Source of the DNA: Roseiarcus sp963835215
Lineage (GTDB): Bacteria; Pseudomonadota; Alphaproteobacteria; Rhizobiales; Beijerinckiaceae
DNA: 64,000 nucleotides
Assembly: GCA_963835215.1 (NCBI GenBank)
Contig: CAWIES010000002.1
Coordinates: 1-64,000 of the forward strand
Direction: 5' to 3'
Shown here: positions 40,403-48,607 of the stretch, piece by piece
How the letters are laid out: each line of letters begins with the position of its first letter
Numbering within the stretch: the first letter of the stretch is position 1
Notes under the pieces: generated by a model
Databases searched by the model: none
What the model saw: the letters and a program-made list of their open reading frames with translations, nothing else
Told to the model about the DNA's origin: nothing
Translations under genes and position numbers: made by a program

Positions 40403-41436
40403 CTCGCTTGTCTCTGCGGGGTTGCAGCCAGCGCTCGCTCGCGTTCATGTTCACTTGCTGCGGGGCGGAAGCGCACGGAGCGGCGATCGCGCCCTTCCGT
40501 TTTGCGTTCACCACTCCCCCAAAAAATTGCTCTGATGGCGCTCACCAACCGGCGCCGGATTGCACCTTGTCGTGCGCGCGGCAGCGGATAGCGCCTCCTC
40601 AGCCCGGCGAGTTCGTAATAGCGGTCGAGAATGTTGGTTCGGTTCAGAGCAGCTTCCTGCGTGAAGAAGCTATAGTGAGCGACGCAGGTCTTCCCGACGA
40701 TCCGTCCGAATCGACCCACCTTGAGCGGCAAGATCGCTGAAAGCCATTCCTCGTCGTCGACTCCGAGCGGGCAGAACGCCGCGCCGAGGCTTTTCACATC
40801 TTCGCCAAAGAATCCAATGCAATTGATCGAGAATCGCGAGAGCGAAACAGTCGCGTCCGACGACCGCGCAATCAGCCCGCCGCAATCGTCGGCGAGAAAC
40901 GCCCTGTGCAGCCTGACGGCGAAGCGAGGATCCCTCCACCCTCTTGGACAGGCCGCCTGGGCGGTGAGGCCATAGTCCGTCTCCAGAACCCCGCGACTCT
41001 TCAGCACCCAGGAGCAGATCGCGTTGTTGATCACGAGGGGGGACCACCACAGGAACAAGCTCCTACTCGCCTTCGCCGCCGCCAACAGAACCTCCGGCAT
41101 GCCCTTTTGAAGATAGACCAGATCGTCGTCCATCTTGATGTAGAACGCGCCGCTGTCGTCGCAACCGGCGTAAAACGCGTTAATCGATCGATTTTCGCCA
41201 CTCGCGTTGTCGCTTCGAACGATGCGGATTTTTCGATGCTTCCGCGCCAATTCCTCGATATAGGCCCGATCGCGGGGATCGCGACAATTGTCCCACAAGC
41301 GCCATTCCTCGATGCTGGGTTCGCTGAGGACGTAGTGCGCCAACAGGTCCAGGTAGGCGCGCCGACCCGCAGGGGTGACCGCGACGATCTTGAAATTCGT
41401 GATCGCCGCTAAGCCTGATGAACGCGCGAGAACCAT
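40399..41436 (-). CDS. Glycosyltransferase-like protein (GT-A fold, DDD motif)
   Basis: This 345-residue protein has a possible GT-A donor site FYIKMDDDLVYL near residue 110, preceded by RIVRSDNASGENRSINAFYAG. The N-terminus FKIVAVTPAGRRAYLDLLA is typical of capsular transferases acting on linear polymers. The start ATG 41436 is one base beyond the stop of the preceding small frame and is chosen because it removes a non-conserved 52-residue leader. Function beyond a sugar transfer is unknown. Confidence 0.65.
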   Translation of the reverse strand: MVLARSSGLAAITNFKIVAVTPAGRRAYLDLLAHYVLSEPSIEEWRLWDNCRDPRDRAYIEELARKHRKIRIVRSDNASGENRSINAFYAGCDDSGAFYIKMDDDLVYLQKGMPEVLLAAAKASRSLFLWWSPLVINNAICSWVLKSRGVLETDYGLTAQAACPRGWRDPRFAVRLHRAFLADDCGGLIARSSDATVSLSRFSINCIGFFGEDVKSLGAAFCPLGVDDEEWLSAILPLKVGRFGRIVGKTCVAHYSFFTQEAALNRTNILDRYYELAGLRRRYPLPRARQGAIRRRLVSAIRAIFWGSGERKTEGRDRRSVRFRPAASEHERERALAATPQRQAR

Positions 41437-41437
41437 T

Positions 41438-41770
41438 TCACGCGCGTGCGCCCGCGGTAGCGACGGTATCGATCTTTGCCACACCCGGACGCTCTCCAAA
41501 CACGGTGCAGCGGATGCCTCCTTCCGAACAGCACCCTGTAAACGCGCGGCTCCGACAGAGGTCGATGTCGTCGACAAGCGGCAGCGCGCCATGTGCGAGA
41601 TTCGGACGTATGGTGTTGAACTCCAATCCTATGTCGCCGTGCGCGTGTAAACTGTCGTATAAGATCGCGTCGACCTTCATGGCCTGCTTCAACAACGACG
41701 GCAGCCCGCTCGCCGCGAGCGCCTTACGGTTGAACGTGACGACGACGGCGATGATTGTTTCGTCCCTCAT
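41438..41770 (-). pseudogene. Chimeric fragment: GT2 N-terminus joined to a methyltransferase C-terminus
   Basis: This 110-residue frame begins like a GT2 transferase (IIAVVVTFNRKALAASGLPSLLKQ), almost identical in its first ten residues to the gene at 39446. From about residue 30 it reads like the end of a class I methyltransferase (DAILYDSLHAHGDIGLEF, ALPLVDDIDLCRSRAF, FGERPGVAKI). It lacks a GT donor site and a SAM site. I read it as a remnant created by recombination between neighbouring genes. It lies in frame between two intact genes with one- and two-base gaps, so it is still translated in the operon, and a small-protein role cannot be excluded. Confidence 0.6.
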
Positions 41771-41771
41771 C

Positions 41772-42572
41772 TCATCCCGCCGACGTCTGCGCGATCAGCG
41801 ATACCATGGGGGCGGAAGCGCCCTTGGTTCGGACATGAGCCCCACCGTCATTGATTTCGTCGATTCTGATGCAGACCTGCTGGTGGGTTGGTACGAGCGA
41901 CTGGTAGGAATATTTGACCTTTGCGTCGCGGGCGAATTCCTGAAACGCTCTAAATTCGTGGAGGCGCCAGCCTGGGTAGTTCATGTATTCGTCGAATACG
42001 ATAATCGATCCCGGAACCAAACGCCCTCCCAGGTAATCGAAAATCGTTTTGGTTGACGAGTACAAGTCACAATCGATATGGAGGAAAGCGACCGAGGCTG
42101 TCTGCAGTTCGAGGAACTTGGGCAGCGAATCGTCAAACATGCCAACGACCAATTCGGCGTTTCGCGGCACGACCGGTAGGGCCTGGGAGAAACTTCCTTT
42201 TGGAAAGCCTGGACGCCAGTCCTCTGGTAGCCCTTCAAAACAATCAAACCCATAGATCTTCTCTGGAACAGCGGATGCTATGGTGCGAAGCGTGCTCCCC
42301 GATGCGACGCCAAATTCCAGATAGAGGCCATCGATCGCGCATCGCCTGACAGCATCGAGGAGAAAGTCGTGTTTCCGATTGAATTGCGCCGCCTTCAGCA
42401 TGAAGGTTGCGAAGTATTGCGCCGACGACCAGCCCGCCTCCAGGCTCGCTAGGACACGCACATCATACGAGTCGCCCTGCCGTGCGAGCACGTACCGATG
42501 GAAGCGGTTTGCCAGCGCCGTTCCGGCGAAGGCGAACGGCAAGCTGCTCGCTATTTTGGCCAGCACCCTCAT
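41772..42572 (-). CDS. TylF/MycF-like O-methyltransferase
   Basis: This 266-residue protein has YLEFGVASGSTLRTIA near residue 85, FDCFEGLPEDWRPGF, and the metal/SAM region FLHIDCDLYSSTKTIFDYL, all typical of the TylF (macrocin) sugar O-methyltransferase family. The start ATG 42572 overlaps the Wzx stop by four bases. It most likely methylates a sugar of the exopolysaccharide. Confidence 0.82.
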   Translation of the reverse strand: MRVLAKIASSLPFAFAGTALANRFHRYVLARQGDSYDVRVLASLEAGWSSAQYFATFMLKAAQFNRKHDFLLDAVRRCAIDGLYLEFGVASGSTLRTIASAVPEKIYGFDCFEGLPEDWRPGFPKGSFSQALPVVPRNAELVVGMFDDSLPKFLELQTASVAFLHIDCDLYSSTKTIFDYLGGRLVPGSIIVFDEYMNYPGWRLHEFRAFQEFARDAKVKYSYQSLVPTHQQVCIRIDEINDGGAHVRTKGASAPMVSLIAQTSAG

Positions 42573-43852
42573 ATGTTCCGCCATTCGGACTGCACAACGG
42601 ACGCGACGAACCCGCAGGTGACCATGCATTCGGCGAGCAGTGTTCCAATCGCCGCGCCCTGACTTCCGCGCCAGACGATTAACGGCGTGATGGCCGTCAA
42701 GCTCACGGTTCCGACGACGATCAAGGTGCGATTGACCTTGTGAGACATCCCCCTCGCCAGAAGGATCTGAACTCCGAAGAAGTTCGACGCCGCGATGACC
42801 AACGGCAGCGGCGCAAGCCAGCGCAGAAGCGTCACGGCGCCGAGGAAATCGCGTCCCCCCGCTAGCAGGACCAGCGGCTTGGCGAGCACGAACAGGGCGA
42901 GGCTCGCCGCGCCGGACGCGAGCCCGATCAATCCGCCTGACCGCCGCAGCAGACGCAGCGCCGCCAGCCGATCGTGGGCGAAGAGGTAACTCATGCGCGG
43001 AAAGAGCGCCTGCGAGACGGGCGCCAGCAGCGATTGCGCGGCGCCGCGCAGCTTATCGGCCAGCACGAATTGCCCGACCGCCGCGGCGCCCGCCAGCGCG
43101 CCGAGGATGGTCGGCGTGAGGCTGGTGTAGAGCACGATCCAGGCGCGCGAGAAGAAGACTGCGCCGCTTTCCATGAACTCATCGCGCATCGCCCGCGCTC
43201 GCGGCCAGCGCCAGTCGAGCGCAAGGTGGCCGCGCATCCAGGCGAGCGCCGCCGCGCCGCCGGCAAGGCCGGTCACGGCCGAGGCGGCGAGGACGCGCGG
43301 GCCGTCCTCCGGCGCCCTCACGAACAGCAGGATCAGCGGCGCCGCGCTGACCCGCACGACGAGCTGCACCAGCGCGACCTCCCGCATCCGCTCCAGCCCG
43401 ACCAGCAGCCAGGCAGGAAACAGTACGCCCGCGACAACCACGCCCGCGCCGGCGAAGGCGTAGGGGCGAAACGGAGCGAAAAAGGGCGCATAGAGCGCAA
43501 GGCCGCCGATCGCAGCGAGCGCCACTGCACACAGCGCCCATTGCACTGCCCAGGCGGCGCAGAAACACGCCGAAAGCGCGGCGCGATCGTTGCGCAGCGC
43601 GGCGATCTTGCGCACCCCGCTCCAGGAAAATCCCCAGTCGGTAACGATGGTGAAATAACCGACAATCACCTGCATCCAGGCGACGCGTCCCCATTCCTGC
43701 GGCCCGAGAACGCGCGTGAGATAGGGCAGCGTCACGAGCGGGACGAGGTAGGCCATCGCCTGCACCAGCGCCAAGGCGCCGACGTTCTGAACGAGTCGCG
43801 AGGCGGCAAATCGGCCGACGGTTCCCGAGAGGCTGGACAGCGCGGCGGTCAT
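42569..43852 (-). CDS. Wzx-like polysaccharide flippase
   Basis: This 427-residue protein of the MATE/PST flippase superfamily has about twelve to fourteen membrane segments. Conserved features include ALVQAMAYLVPLVTLPYLTRVLG at the N-terminus and a TDWGFSWSGVRKIA stretch near residue 75. Its role is to move undecaprenyl-linked repeat units across the inner membrane before Wzy polymerises them. It lies 28 bases after wecC. Confidence 0.87.
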   Translation of the reverse strand: MTAALSSLSGTVGRFAASRLVQNVGALALVQAMAYLVPLVTLPYLTRVLGPQEWGRVAWMQVIVGYFTIVTDWGFSWSGVRKIAALRNDRAALSACFCAAWAVQWALCAVALAAIGGLALYAPFFAPFRPYAFAGAGVVVAGVLFPAWLLVGLERMREVALVQLVVRVSAAPLILLFVRAPEDGPRVLAASAVTGLAGGAAALAWMRGHLALDWRWPRARAMRDEFMESGAVFFSRAWIVLYTSLTPTILGALAGAAAVGQFVLADKLRGAAQSLLAPVSQALFPRMSYLFAHDRLAALRLLRRSGGLIGLASGAASLALFVLAKPLVLLAGGRDFLGAVTLLRWLAPLPLVIAASNFFGVQILLARGMSHKVNRTLIVVGTVSLTAITPLIVWRGSQGAAIGTLLAECMVTCGFVASVVQSEWRNI

Positions 43853-43880
43853 GCGCGGCGAGGTTCAATTCGCGCGTCGC

Positions 43881-45209
43881 TCACGGCTGCAAGCGCCGCT
43901 CGCGCCAAATGCCGCGACTGTCCAAGACCTCGAGATGGCGACGCTCGCTCGTCGAGATCGCCTTGAACTCCTCGTGGTCGACCAGAACGATGGCGATTTC
44001 GCAACTCGCGAGCGCCTCGGCGAGATCGACCAGCGTCGCGCCGGTCCCCTCGAACTGGGACGGCAACGCGCGCAGATAGGGTTCGACGATGCGAATGCGC
44101 GCGCCATACTTGTTGGCCAAGGCTTTGGCGACTTCCAACGCCGGACTTTCTCTGAGGTCGTCGACGTTGGCTTTGAACGTCAGGCCGAGGCAGGCGACGT
44201 TGGCGTAAGGGTACTCGCCGATCAGCGCCTCCGCGCGGGCGAGAACGTGATGCGTTTTGCGATTGTTCACATCCCTCGCCGTGCGGATCAGCTGGGCCCG
44301 CTCGGGCGCGGAGTGGACGATGAACCACGGATCGACGGCGATGCAATGTCCGCCCACGCCCGGTCCCGGGCGCAAGATATTGACGCGCGGATGGCGATTG
44401 GCGAGATCGATGACGTCCCAGATGTCGACGCTGAGATCGTCGCAGATCATCGAGAGCTCGTTGGCAAAGGCAACGTTGACGTCGCGATAGGCGTTCTCCG
44501 CCAGCTTCACCAATTCCGCGGTTCGCGCCGTCGTCACCAGGCAGGGCCCGCGAACAAACCGCTTGTAGAAATGCTGCGCTCGCTTGGCGCAGGCGCTGGT
44601 CACGCCGCCGACGCAGCGCGCGTTGTCGACCAATTCGGCGAGGATTCGGCCCGGCAACACGCGCTCGGGACAATAGGCGACGTTGATGTTCGGCGGTTCC
44701 ATTCGCGTCGGCAGCGCGAGATCGGGCCGCAGCTCGGCAAGCAGTTCGGAGACCTGCTCGGTCGTGCCGACCGGCGAGGTCGATTCGAGGATCACCAGAT
44801 TGCCGGCCCGCAGAACCGGCGCGATCGCCCGCGCCGCGGCGAACACCATGTCCAAGACCGGCGCCTTGTCCTCGCGGATCGGCGTTGGCACGGCGAGAAT
44901 GAAAACGTCGGCCTCCGTCGGGGTCGTCGCGACACGAAGCCCACCATCGCGAACGACTTTCTGAACCAAGCCATCGAGATCGGGTTCGCTGATCGGGATC
45001 AAGCCTCTTGCGATCAGGTCAACCACATCCTGCCGCACGTCGACCCCGTGGACGGAGATCCCGCGACTGGCGATGATCGCGGCGGTCGGCAGGCCGATGT
45101 AACCGAGCCCCATCACGCAGACCGCGGCAATCTCCTGCGCCGCGCTTTGCGTCGGCGCTTGCGCGCTGCTTGGCGCCGCTGGCGCTTGGGTTCTGACCAA
45201 CTCGTTCAC
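43881..45209 (-). CDS. wecC: UDP-N-acetyl-D-mannosamine dehydrogenase (WecC)
   Basis: This 442-residue UDP-glucose/GDP-mannose dehydrogenase-family enzyme closely follows E. coli WecC. It has MGLGYIGLPTAAIIASRG near residue 33, AVPTPIREDKAP, NIAYCPERVLPGR-like sequence at NVAYCPERVLPGRIL, LANRHPRVNILRPGPGVGGHC with the catalytic Cys, and FKANVDDLRESPALE. It oxidises UDP-ManNAc to UDP-ManNAcA, using NAD. The start is GTG 45209 behind AGGAGGACAAC. It overlaps the wecG-like gene by four bases and sits downstream of wecB, so the exopolysaccharide probably contains N-acetylmannosaminuronic acid. Confidence 0.92.
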   Translation of the reverse strand: MNELVRTQAPAAPSSAQAPTQSAAQEIAAVCVMGLGYIGLPTAAIIASRGISVHGVDVRQDVVDLIARGLIPISEPDLDGLVQKVVRDGGLRVATTPTEADVFILAVPTPIREDKAPVLDMVFAAARAIAPVLRAGNLVILESTSPVGTTEQVSELLAELRPDLALPTRMEPPNINVAYCPERVLPGRILAELVDNARCVGGVTSACAKRAQHFYKRFVRGPCLVTTARTAELVKLAENAYRDVNVAFANELSMICDDLSVDIWDVIDLANRHPRVNILRPGPGVGGHCIAVDPWFIVHSAPERAQLIRTARDVNNRKTHHVLARAEALIGEYPYANVACLGLTFKANVDDLRESPALEVAKALANKYGARIRIVEPYLRALPSQFEGTGATLVDLAEALASCEIAIVLVDHEEFKAISTSERRHLEVLDSRGIWRERRLQP

Positions 45210-45949
45210 GTTGTCCTCCTGGCGGAGCGCGCCGGCTTTGCCAACCTCTGGCCGATCAGGGCGACCCATTCGCGAAGGACGAGCCCGACGAGCGCGGCGT
45301 TTGTACTCGCGTAGCGCCACCACAGCCGACGCGGCTCCTGCATCGTTCTGTGCAGCCACTCCAGGCCGAGGCGTTGCATGAGCGGCGAAGCGCGTCTCGT
45401 CGTCCCGGCAAGGACGTCCAACGATCCGCCGACCCCCATGATGAAGGGCACGCCGAGCGACTCTCGGTGCGCCCTCATGAACCGTTCCTTTCGCGGCGTC
45501 GGCAGCGCGATGAACAGACAATCGGGGCGGCCGGCGCGTATCCCCTCCACCACCTCGTGTTCCTGGTCGGCGCGGAAATAGCCGTCGCGCCAACCCGCAA
45601 AGACGAGCCCATCGAACCGCGCCTTGGCGACTTCGACCGCCCTGCTCACCACCTCTGGCGTGGCGCCGAAGAAATAGGGCTTGAAGCCGCGACGCGCGCA
45701 GAGCGCCAGCACCTGCTCCATCAGGTCGATTCCCGCCACGCGCTCCGCGACGTCGACCCCCGTCAGTCGGCCGGCGAGAATGATCCCGGCGCCGTCGACC
45801 CCAATCACGTCGCTCGCCAGAACGTCGCTGCGGAGTTCGGGGTCCGAGCGCATCGTCACCAGCTTGGCGACATTCATCGATACGTGGTGCAGACGCACGC
45901 GCGTTGTCATGCTCGCCTCGACCAGAGCGAGCGTCTCCTTCATGGTCAA
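45206..45949 (-). CDS. WecG/TagA/CpsF-family glycosyltransferase
   Basis: This GT26-family enzyme has about 247 residues from TTG 45949. It has HVSMNVAKLVTMRSD, SDVIGVDGAGIILAG, a Rossmann-like GFKPYFFGATPEVV segment and VPFIMGVGGSLDVLAGTTRRAS, as in WecG and TagA. Homology begins about 15 residues upstream of the start (LGTPCDVLTM), and no ATG or GTG is in frame there, so the true start may be a CTG near 45980 or an undetected indel may exist. With WecB and WecC next to it, it likely transfers ManNAcA to the lipid-linked acceptor. Confidence 0.83.
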   Translation of the reverse strand: MTMKETLALVEASMTTRVRLHHVSMNVAKLVTMRSDPELRSDVLASDVIGVDGAGIILAGRLTGVDVAERVAGIDLMEQVLALCARRGFKPYFFGATPEVVSRAVEVAKARFDGLVFAGWRDGYFRADQEHEVVEGIRAGRPDCLFIALPTPRKERFMRAHRESLGVPFIMGVGGSLDVLAGTTRRASPLMQRLGLEWLHRTMQEPRRLWWRYASTNAALVGLVLREWVALIGQRLAKPARSARRTT

Positions 45950-45972
45950 GACGTCGCAGGGCGTACCGAGGA

Positions 45973-47133
45973 TCAGCTCGCGCAGCGCAAATCCCCAATT
46001 CTCGATTGAAGCGCTTCTTTCCGGTCGAGAACATCGACGATCCGCCGCGCGGCCTCGCCGTCGCCATAGGTCGCGGCGATCTGCCGGCGATCCTCGCTTC
46101 CAGAGGCCATTCGCCGCACCGCATTTGTGAACCCGGCGAGAATTCGCGCCGGATCGGCGCCGACCAGCGTCGCCAGCCCCGCGGCGACCCCTTCCGGGCG
46201 CTCGGTAACGTCGCGCATGACCAGCACCGATTTGCCCAGGGACACCGCTTCCTCCTGCACGCCGCCGGAATCCGTGATGATCACGTCCGCCCGTGTCAGC
46301 AGATAGACGAATTCCAGATAGTCGATCGGTGGAATGAGCGTGACGTTGGCGATGTTCGACAGAATGCGCGCAACCGGCTTCTGCACATTTGGGTTGAGAT
46401 GCACCGGATAGAGGATTTCGACCCCCGGGGCCGTGCTGATCGCCTTGATGGCGTTGCAGATATTCTCAAACCCTTCGCCAAAGCTCTCTCGCCGATGGCC
46501 GGTCACCAGGACGCGAATGCGCGCGTCGCTGAAGAGGCGGTATTTGTTCGCCAACTCGAGCCGTAGCGCGGGCGCGCCCTCGATGTACGCGCGTATTTCG
46601 GTCAGCGCGTCGACGATCGTATTGCCGGTGACGAAGATTCGCTCTGGGTCGACGCGCTCGCTCACAAGATTGCCCTTCGCGACCTCGGTCGGCGCGAAGT
46701 GATAGCTCGCCATAACGTCGATCACGCGGCGGTTCATTTCCTCCGGGAACGGTCGGCCGAGGTCATAGGTTCGCAAGCCCGCCTCGACGTGACCGACGGG
46801 AACCAGCCGATGAAAACAGGCGAGGGTCGCGGCCATCGCAGTGGTCGTGTCGCCGTGGGTCAAGACGACATCCGGGCGGATTGACTCGATGTAGGCGTCG
46901 ATCTGGCTGAAAATTCTTCCCGTCAGCGCGTTCAGACTTTGCTCGGGTCGCATCAGGTCGAGATCGACGTCCGGCGTTAGCCCAAAAAGACTCATGACCT
47001 GATCGAGCATCTGGCGATGCTGACCCGTCGCGCAGACGATCGATTCGATTCCTGCGCGCTTGCGCAGTTCGAGAATGACCGGCGCCATCTTGATGGCCTC
47101 CGGTCGCGTGCCGATCACAGTCATCACGCGCAA
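45973..47133 (-). CDS. wecB: UDP-N-acetylglucosamine 2-epimerase (WecB)
   Basis: This is an approximately 386-residue non-hydrolysing UDP-GlcNAc 2-epimerase with VIGTRPEAIKMAPV at the start, GDTTTAMA, VGHVEAGLRT and the C-terminal TDSGGVQEEAVSLGKSVLVMR. It makes UDP-ManNAc, the WecC substrate. Two starts compete: TTG 47154, with no visible Shine-Dalgarno, and TTG 47133, eight bases after AAGGA. I prefer 47133. Upstream lie an ops-like element and a hairpin (47181-47223), so its expression may depend on the antiterminator encoded just before it. Confidence 0.92.
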   Translation of the reverse strand: MRVMTVIGTRPEAIKMAPVILELRKRAGIESIVCATGQHRQMLDQVMSLFGLTPDVDLDLMRPEQSLNALTGRIFSQIDAYIESIRPDVVLTHGDTTTAMAATLACFHRLVPVGHVEAGLRTYDLGRPFPEEMNRRVIDVMASYHFAPTEVAKGNLVSERVDPERIFVTGNTIVDALTEIRAYIEGAPALRLELANKYRLFSDARIRVLVTGHRRESFGEGFENICNAIKAISTAPGVEILYPVHLNPNVQKPVARILSNIANVTLIPPIDYLEFVYLLTRADVIITDSGGVQEEAVSLGKSVLVMRDVTERPEGVAAGLATLVGADPARILAGFTNAVRRMASGSEDRRQIAATYGDGEAARRIVDVLDRKEALQSRIGDLRCAS

Positions 47134-47180
47134 ATTGGGTATCCTTGGCGCCAAAGCTGTTAAGAGAGGTCGTTTGCGAG

Positions 47181-47192
47181 CACGCTACCGCC
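47181..47192 (-). promoter_or_regulatory. ops-like antitermination element
   Basis: The minus strand reads GGCGGTAGCGTG, identical to the 12-base core of the E. coli ops element found in RfaH-controlled operons, and continues CT as there. ops pauses RNA polymerase and its non-template hairpin recruits RfaH. The element sits on the transcribed strand between the gene for a NusG/RfaH-like protein and wecB, 27 bases before the first possible wecB start. The identity is seen directly; the function is inferred from RfaH biology. Confidence 0.6.
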
Positions 47193-47195
47193 GTT

Positions 47196-47223
47196 CCGGT
47201 GAATCGGCGCCGCCGATCACCGG
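47196..47223 (-). terminator. Strong hairpin just upstream of the ops-like element
   Basis: The transcript can fold a stem of seven outer base pairs (CCGGTGA with TCACCGG), one bulged base and five inner GC-rich pairs around a three-base loop. It ends four bases before the ops-like motif. There is no U-tract, so it is not a classic intrinsic terminator. It could be a pause or attenuation hairpin, or a Rho-related boundary after the antiterminator gene. Confidence 0.5.
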
Positions 47224-47265
47224 TCTTTCGTCTCGTCACGCGCGGGCGCGACCGGCCCGTCGCGA

Positions 47266-47850
47266 CTAGCCCGCCGCCGCGACGCTGTCTCGGGCGACCG
47301 ACATCCGCACGGAGCCGCCGAGCAGCTCGAACAGCACTTGCACCCTGCTCGGACCATCGAGACGCTGCAGGACGCCGAGCGACCCGGCGAACGCCCCCGC
47401 CAGCAAACGCACGCGTGCGCCCACGACGACGTCCTCGACCCGATACACCAGCGCGCCGCTCGGGTCGGTGGATTGAATCAGAGACTCGACGACGCCCGTG
47501 GCCACCGCAATCGGTCGGTCGGCGTCGGCAATCAAATATTGAACGCCGAGCGTGCCATTGACGCTCCGCCACGCGCCGCGTTCGAGATCGAGAATCACGA
47601 ACAGGTAGCGCGGGAAGACTGGCGCGAGTTCGGTGCGAAGTTGGCGAGCGTGTCGCCGCGTCGTCAATTGCTGCGGCAGGAAGCTGCGCAGTCCCTGATT
47701 GGCGAGATTGGCCGCGGCAACCCGCTCCTTGCGCAGGCCTGTCATAGCGACGCACCAGCGCTCCCCTGCCCCAAGCGCGAGCCGGGCGCCGACCGCGTCG
47801 CCGGCTCTAAGCGGGCTCGGCCGTTCGAGCGTGGTCGCGGCGGCGGTCAT
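47266..47850 (-). CDS. NusG/RfaH-like transcription antiterminator
   Basis: This 194-residue protein has an N-terminal NGN domain (about residues 28-135, ERWCVAMTGLRKERVAAANL and the hallmark VFPRYLFVILD) and a C-terminal KOW segment (about 145-190, VRLLAGAFAGSLGVLQRL). Such specialised NusG paralogues (RfaH, UpxY, LoaP) are encoded in polysaccharide loci and help RNA polymerase through long operons. It lies mid-operon behind wzc and a membrane protein, and directly ahead of an ops-like element and wecB. It starts at ATG 47850, overlapping the upstream stop. Confidence 0.85.
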   Translation of the reverse strand: MTAAATTLERPSPLRAGDAVGARLALGAGERWCVAMTGLRKERVAAANLANQGLRSFLPQQLTTRRHARQLRTELAPVFPRYLFVILDLERGAWRSVNGTLGVQYLIADADRPIAVATGVVESLIQSTDPSGALVYRVEDVVVGARVRLLAGAFAGSLGVLQRLDGPSRVQVLFELLGGSVRMSVARDSVAAAG

Positions 47851-48599
47851 GGGCGTTGGGCCTTGGTGAAGTCGACGCCGAGACGGTCGATTTCCGCGAC
47901 CATCGCTTTCCGGCGACTGTCGGGTTCGCTCGCAATCAGCGGCCAGAGCGAGTCGCGCAGCGGCGCCGCCGCATCGACATAGGCCGCCGCAACCCGCTCA
48001 GCCGCCGCGAACGCGGCGAAGCGGCGCAAGTCGGCTTGGTATTCGAGCGCGAAGCCGGAAACGCCCGCGGCGATCAACTTGGTTGCGAACACGAGCCGTG
48101 GCCCGAGGATCCAGGCCTCGCTCGGCGCTGTCCAATAGGAGAGCTGCAGAGCCGCGACGACCATCGGCGAGACGCCGCCGGCTCTCGCTTCGAGCATCGC
48201 TTCGCGCAACCAGGCGTTGCCGTCGAGCGGATTGCAGCGGAGGCGGCGCCCGGCGGCCCCGAGCGCCGAGACCAGCGCCGCGTCGGCCAGGGGAAGATTG
48301 TTCTCCGCGCTCGCGGCGTTGAGCGCGGCGAGATTGACGGTGAGAGCGGCGCGGGTGAACGCATCGCCGCAATCGCTCGCGGCGCGATCGAGGCCATGGC
48401 TCGCGATGAATTGGGAAAGGTAGGCGGCATCGGGCGGCGAGCCGCTCTCGATCGAAGCGGCCAAGTCGTAGAGATCGGCGTTCCAGGCCGCCCCAATCAG
48501 CGCACGCACCGACAATGCGGCGACCGCGCCGGCGACGATCAGCAGCGTCGCCGCGACGGGCAGTTGGATCAACGTCGTTACGATTCGCTTGCCTGTCAT
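47847..48599 (-). CDS. Membrane-anchored protein of unknown function in exopolysaccharide operon
   Basis: This 250-residue protein has one N-terminal hydrophobic helix (about residues 10-38, LPVAATLLIVAGAVAALSVRALIG) and a mostly helical, alanine-rich periplasmic part. The helices around 95-190 suggest TPR-like or alpha-solenoid packing, as in uncharacterised EPS-associated proteins. I recognise no domain. The start ATG 48599 lies eight bases after the wzc stop, and its own stop overlaps the nusG-like start by ATGA. Close coupling with Wzc and the antiterminator suggests a role in assembly or regulation of export. Confidence 0.6.
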   Translation of the reverse strand: MTGKRIVTTLIQLPVAATLLIVAGAVAALSVRALIGAAWNADLYDLAASIESGSPPDAAYLSQFIASHGLDRAASDCGDAFTRAALTVNLAALNAASAENNLPLADAALVSALGAAGRRLRCNPLDGNAWLREAMLEARAGGVSPMVVAALQLSYWTAPSEAWILGPRLVFATKLIAAGVSGFALEYQADLRRFAAFAAAERVAAAYVDAAAPLRDSLWPLIASEPDSRRKAMVAEIDRLGVDFTKAQRP

Positions 48600-48607
48600 C
48601 GGCCGCC

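Noticed and set aside
43881..46124. A single 747-codon minus-strand frame covering wecC and beyond
   Set aside because: Only the part to GTG 45209 is WecC. The rest is the wrong frame of the WecG-like gene, and a ribosome site AGGAGG marks the true start.
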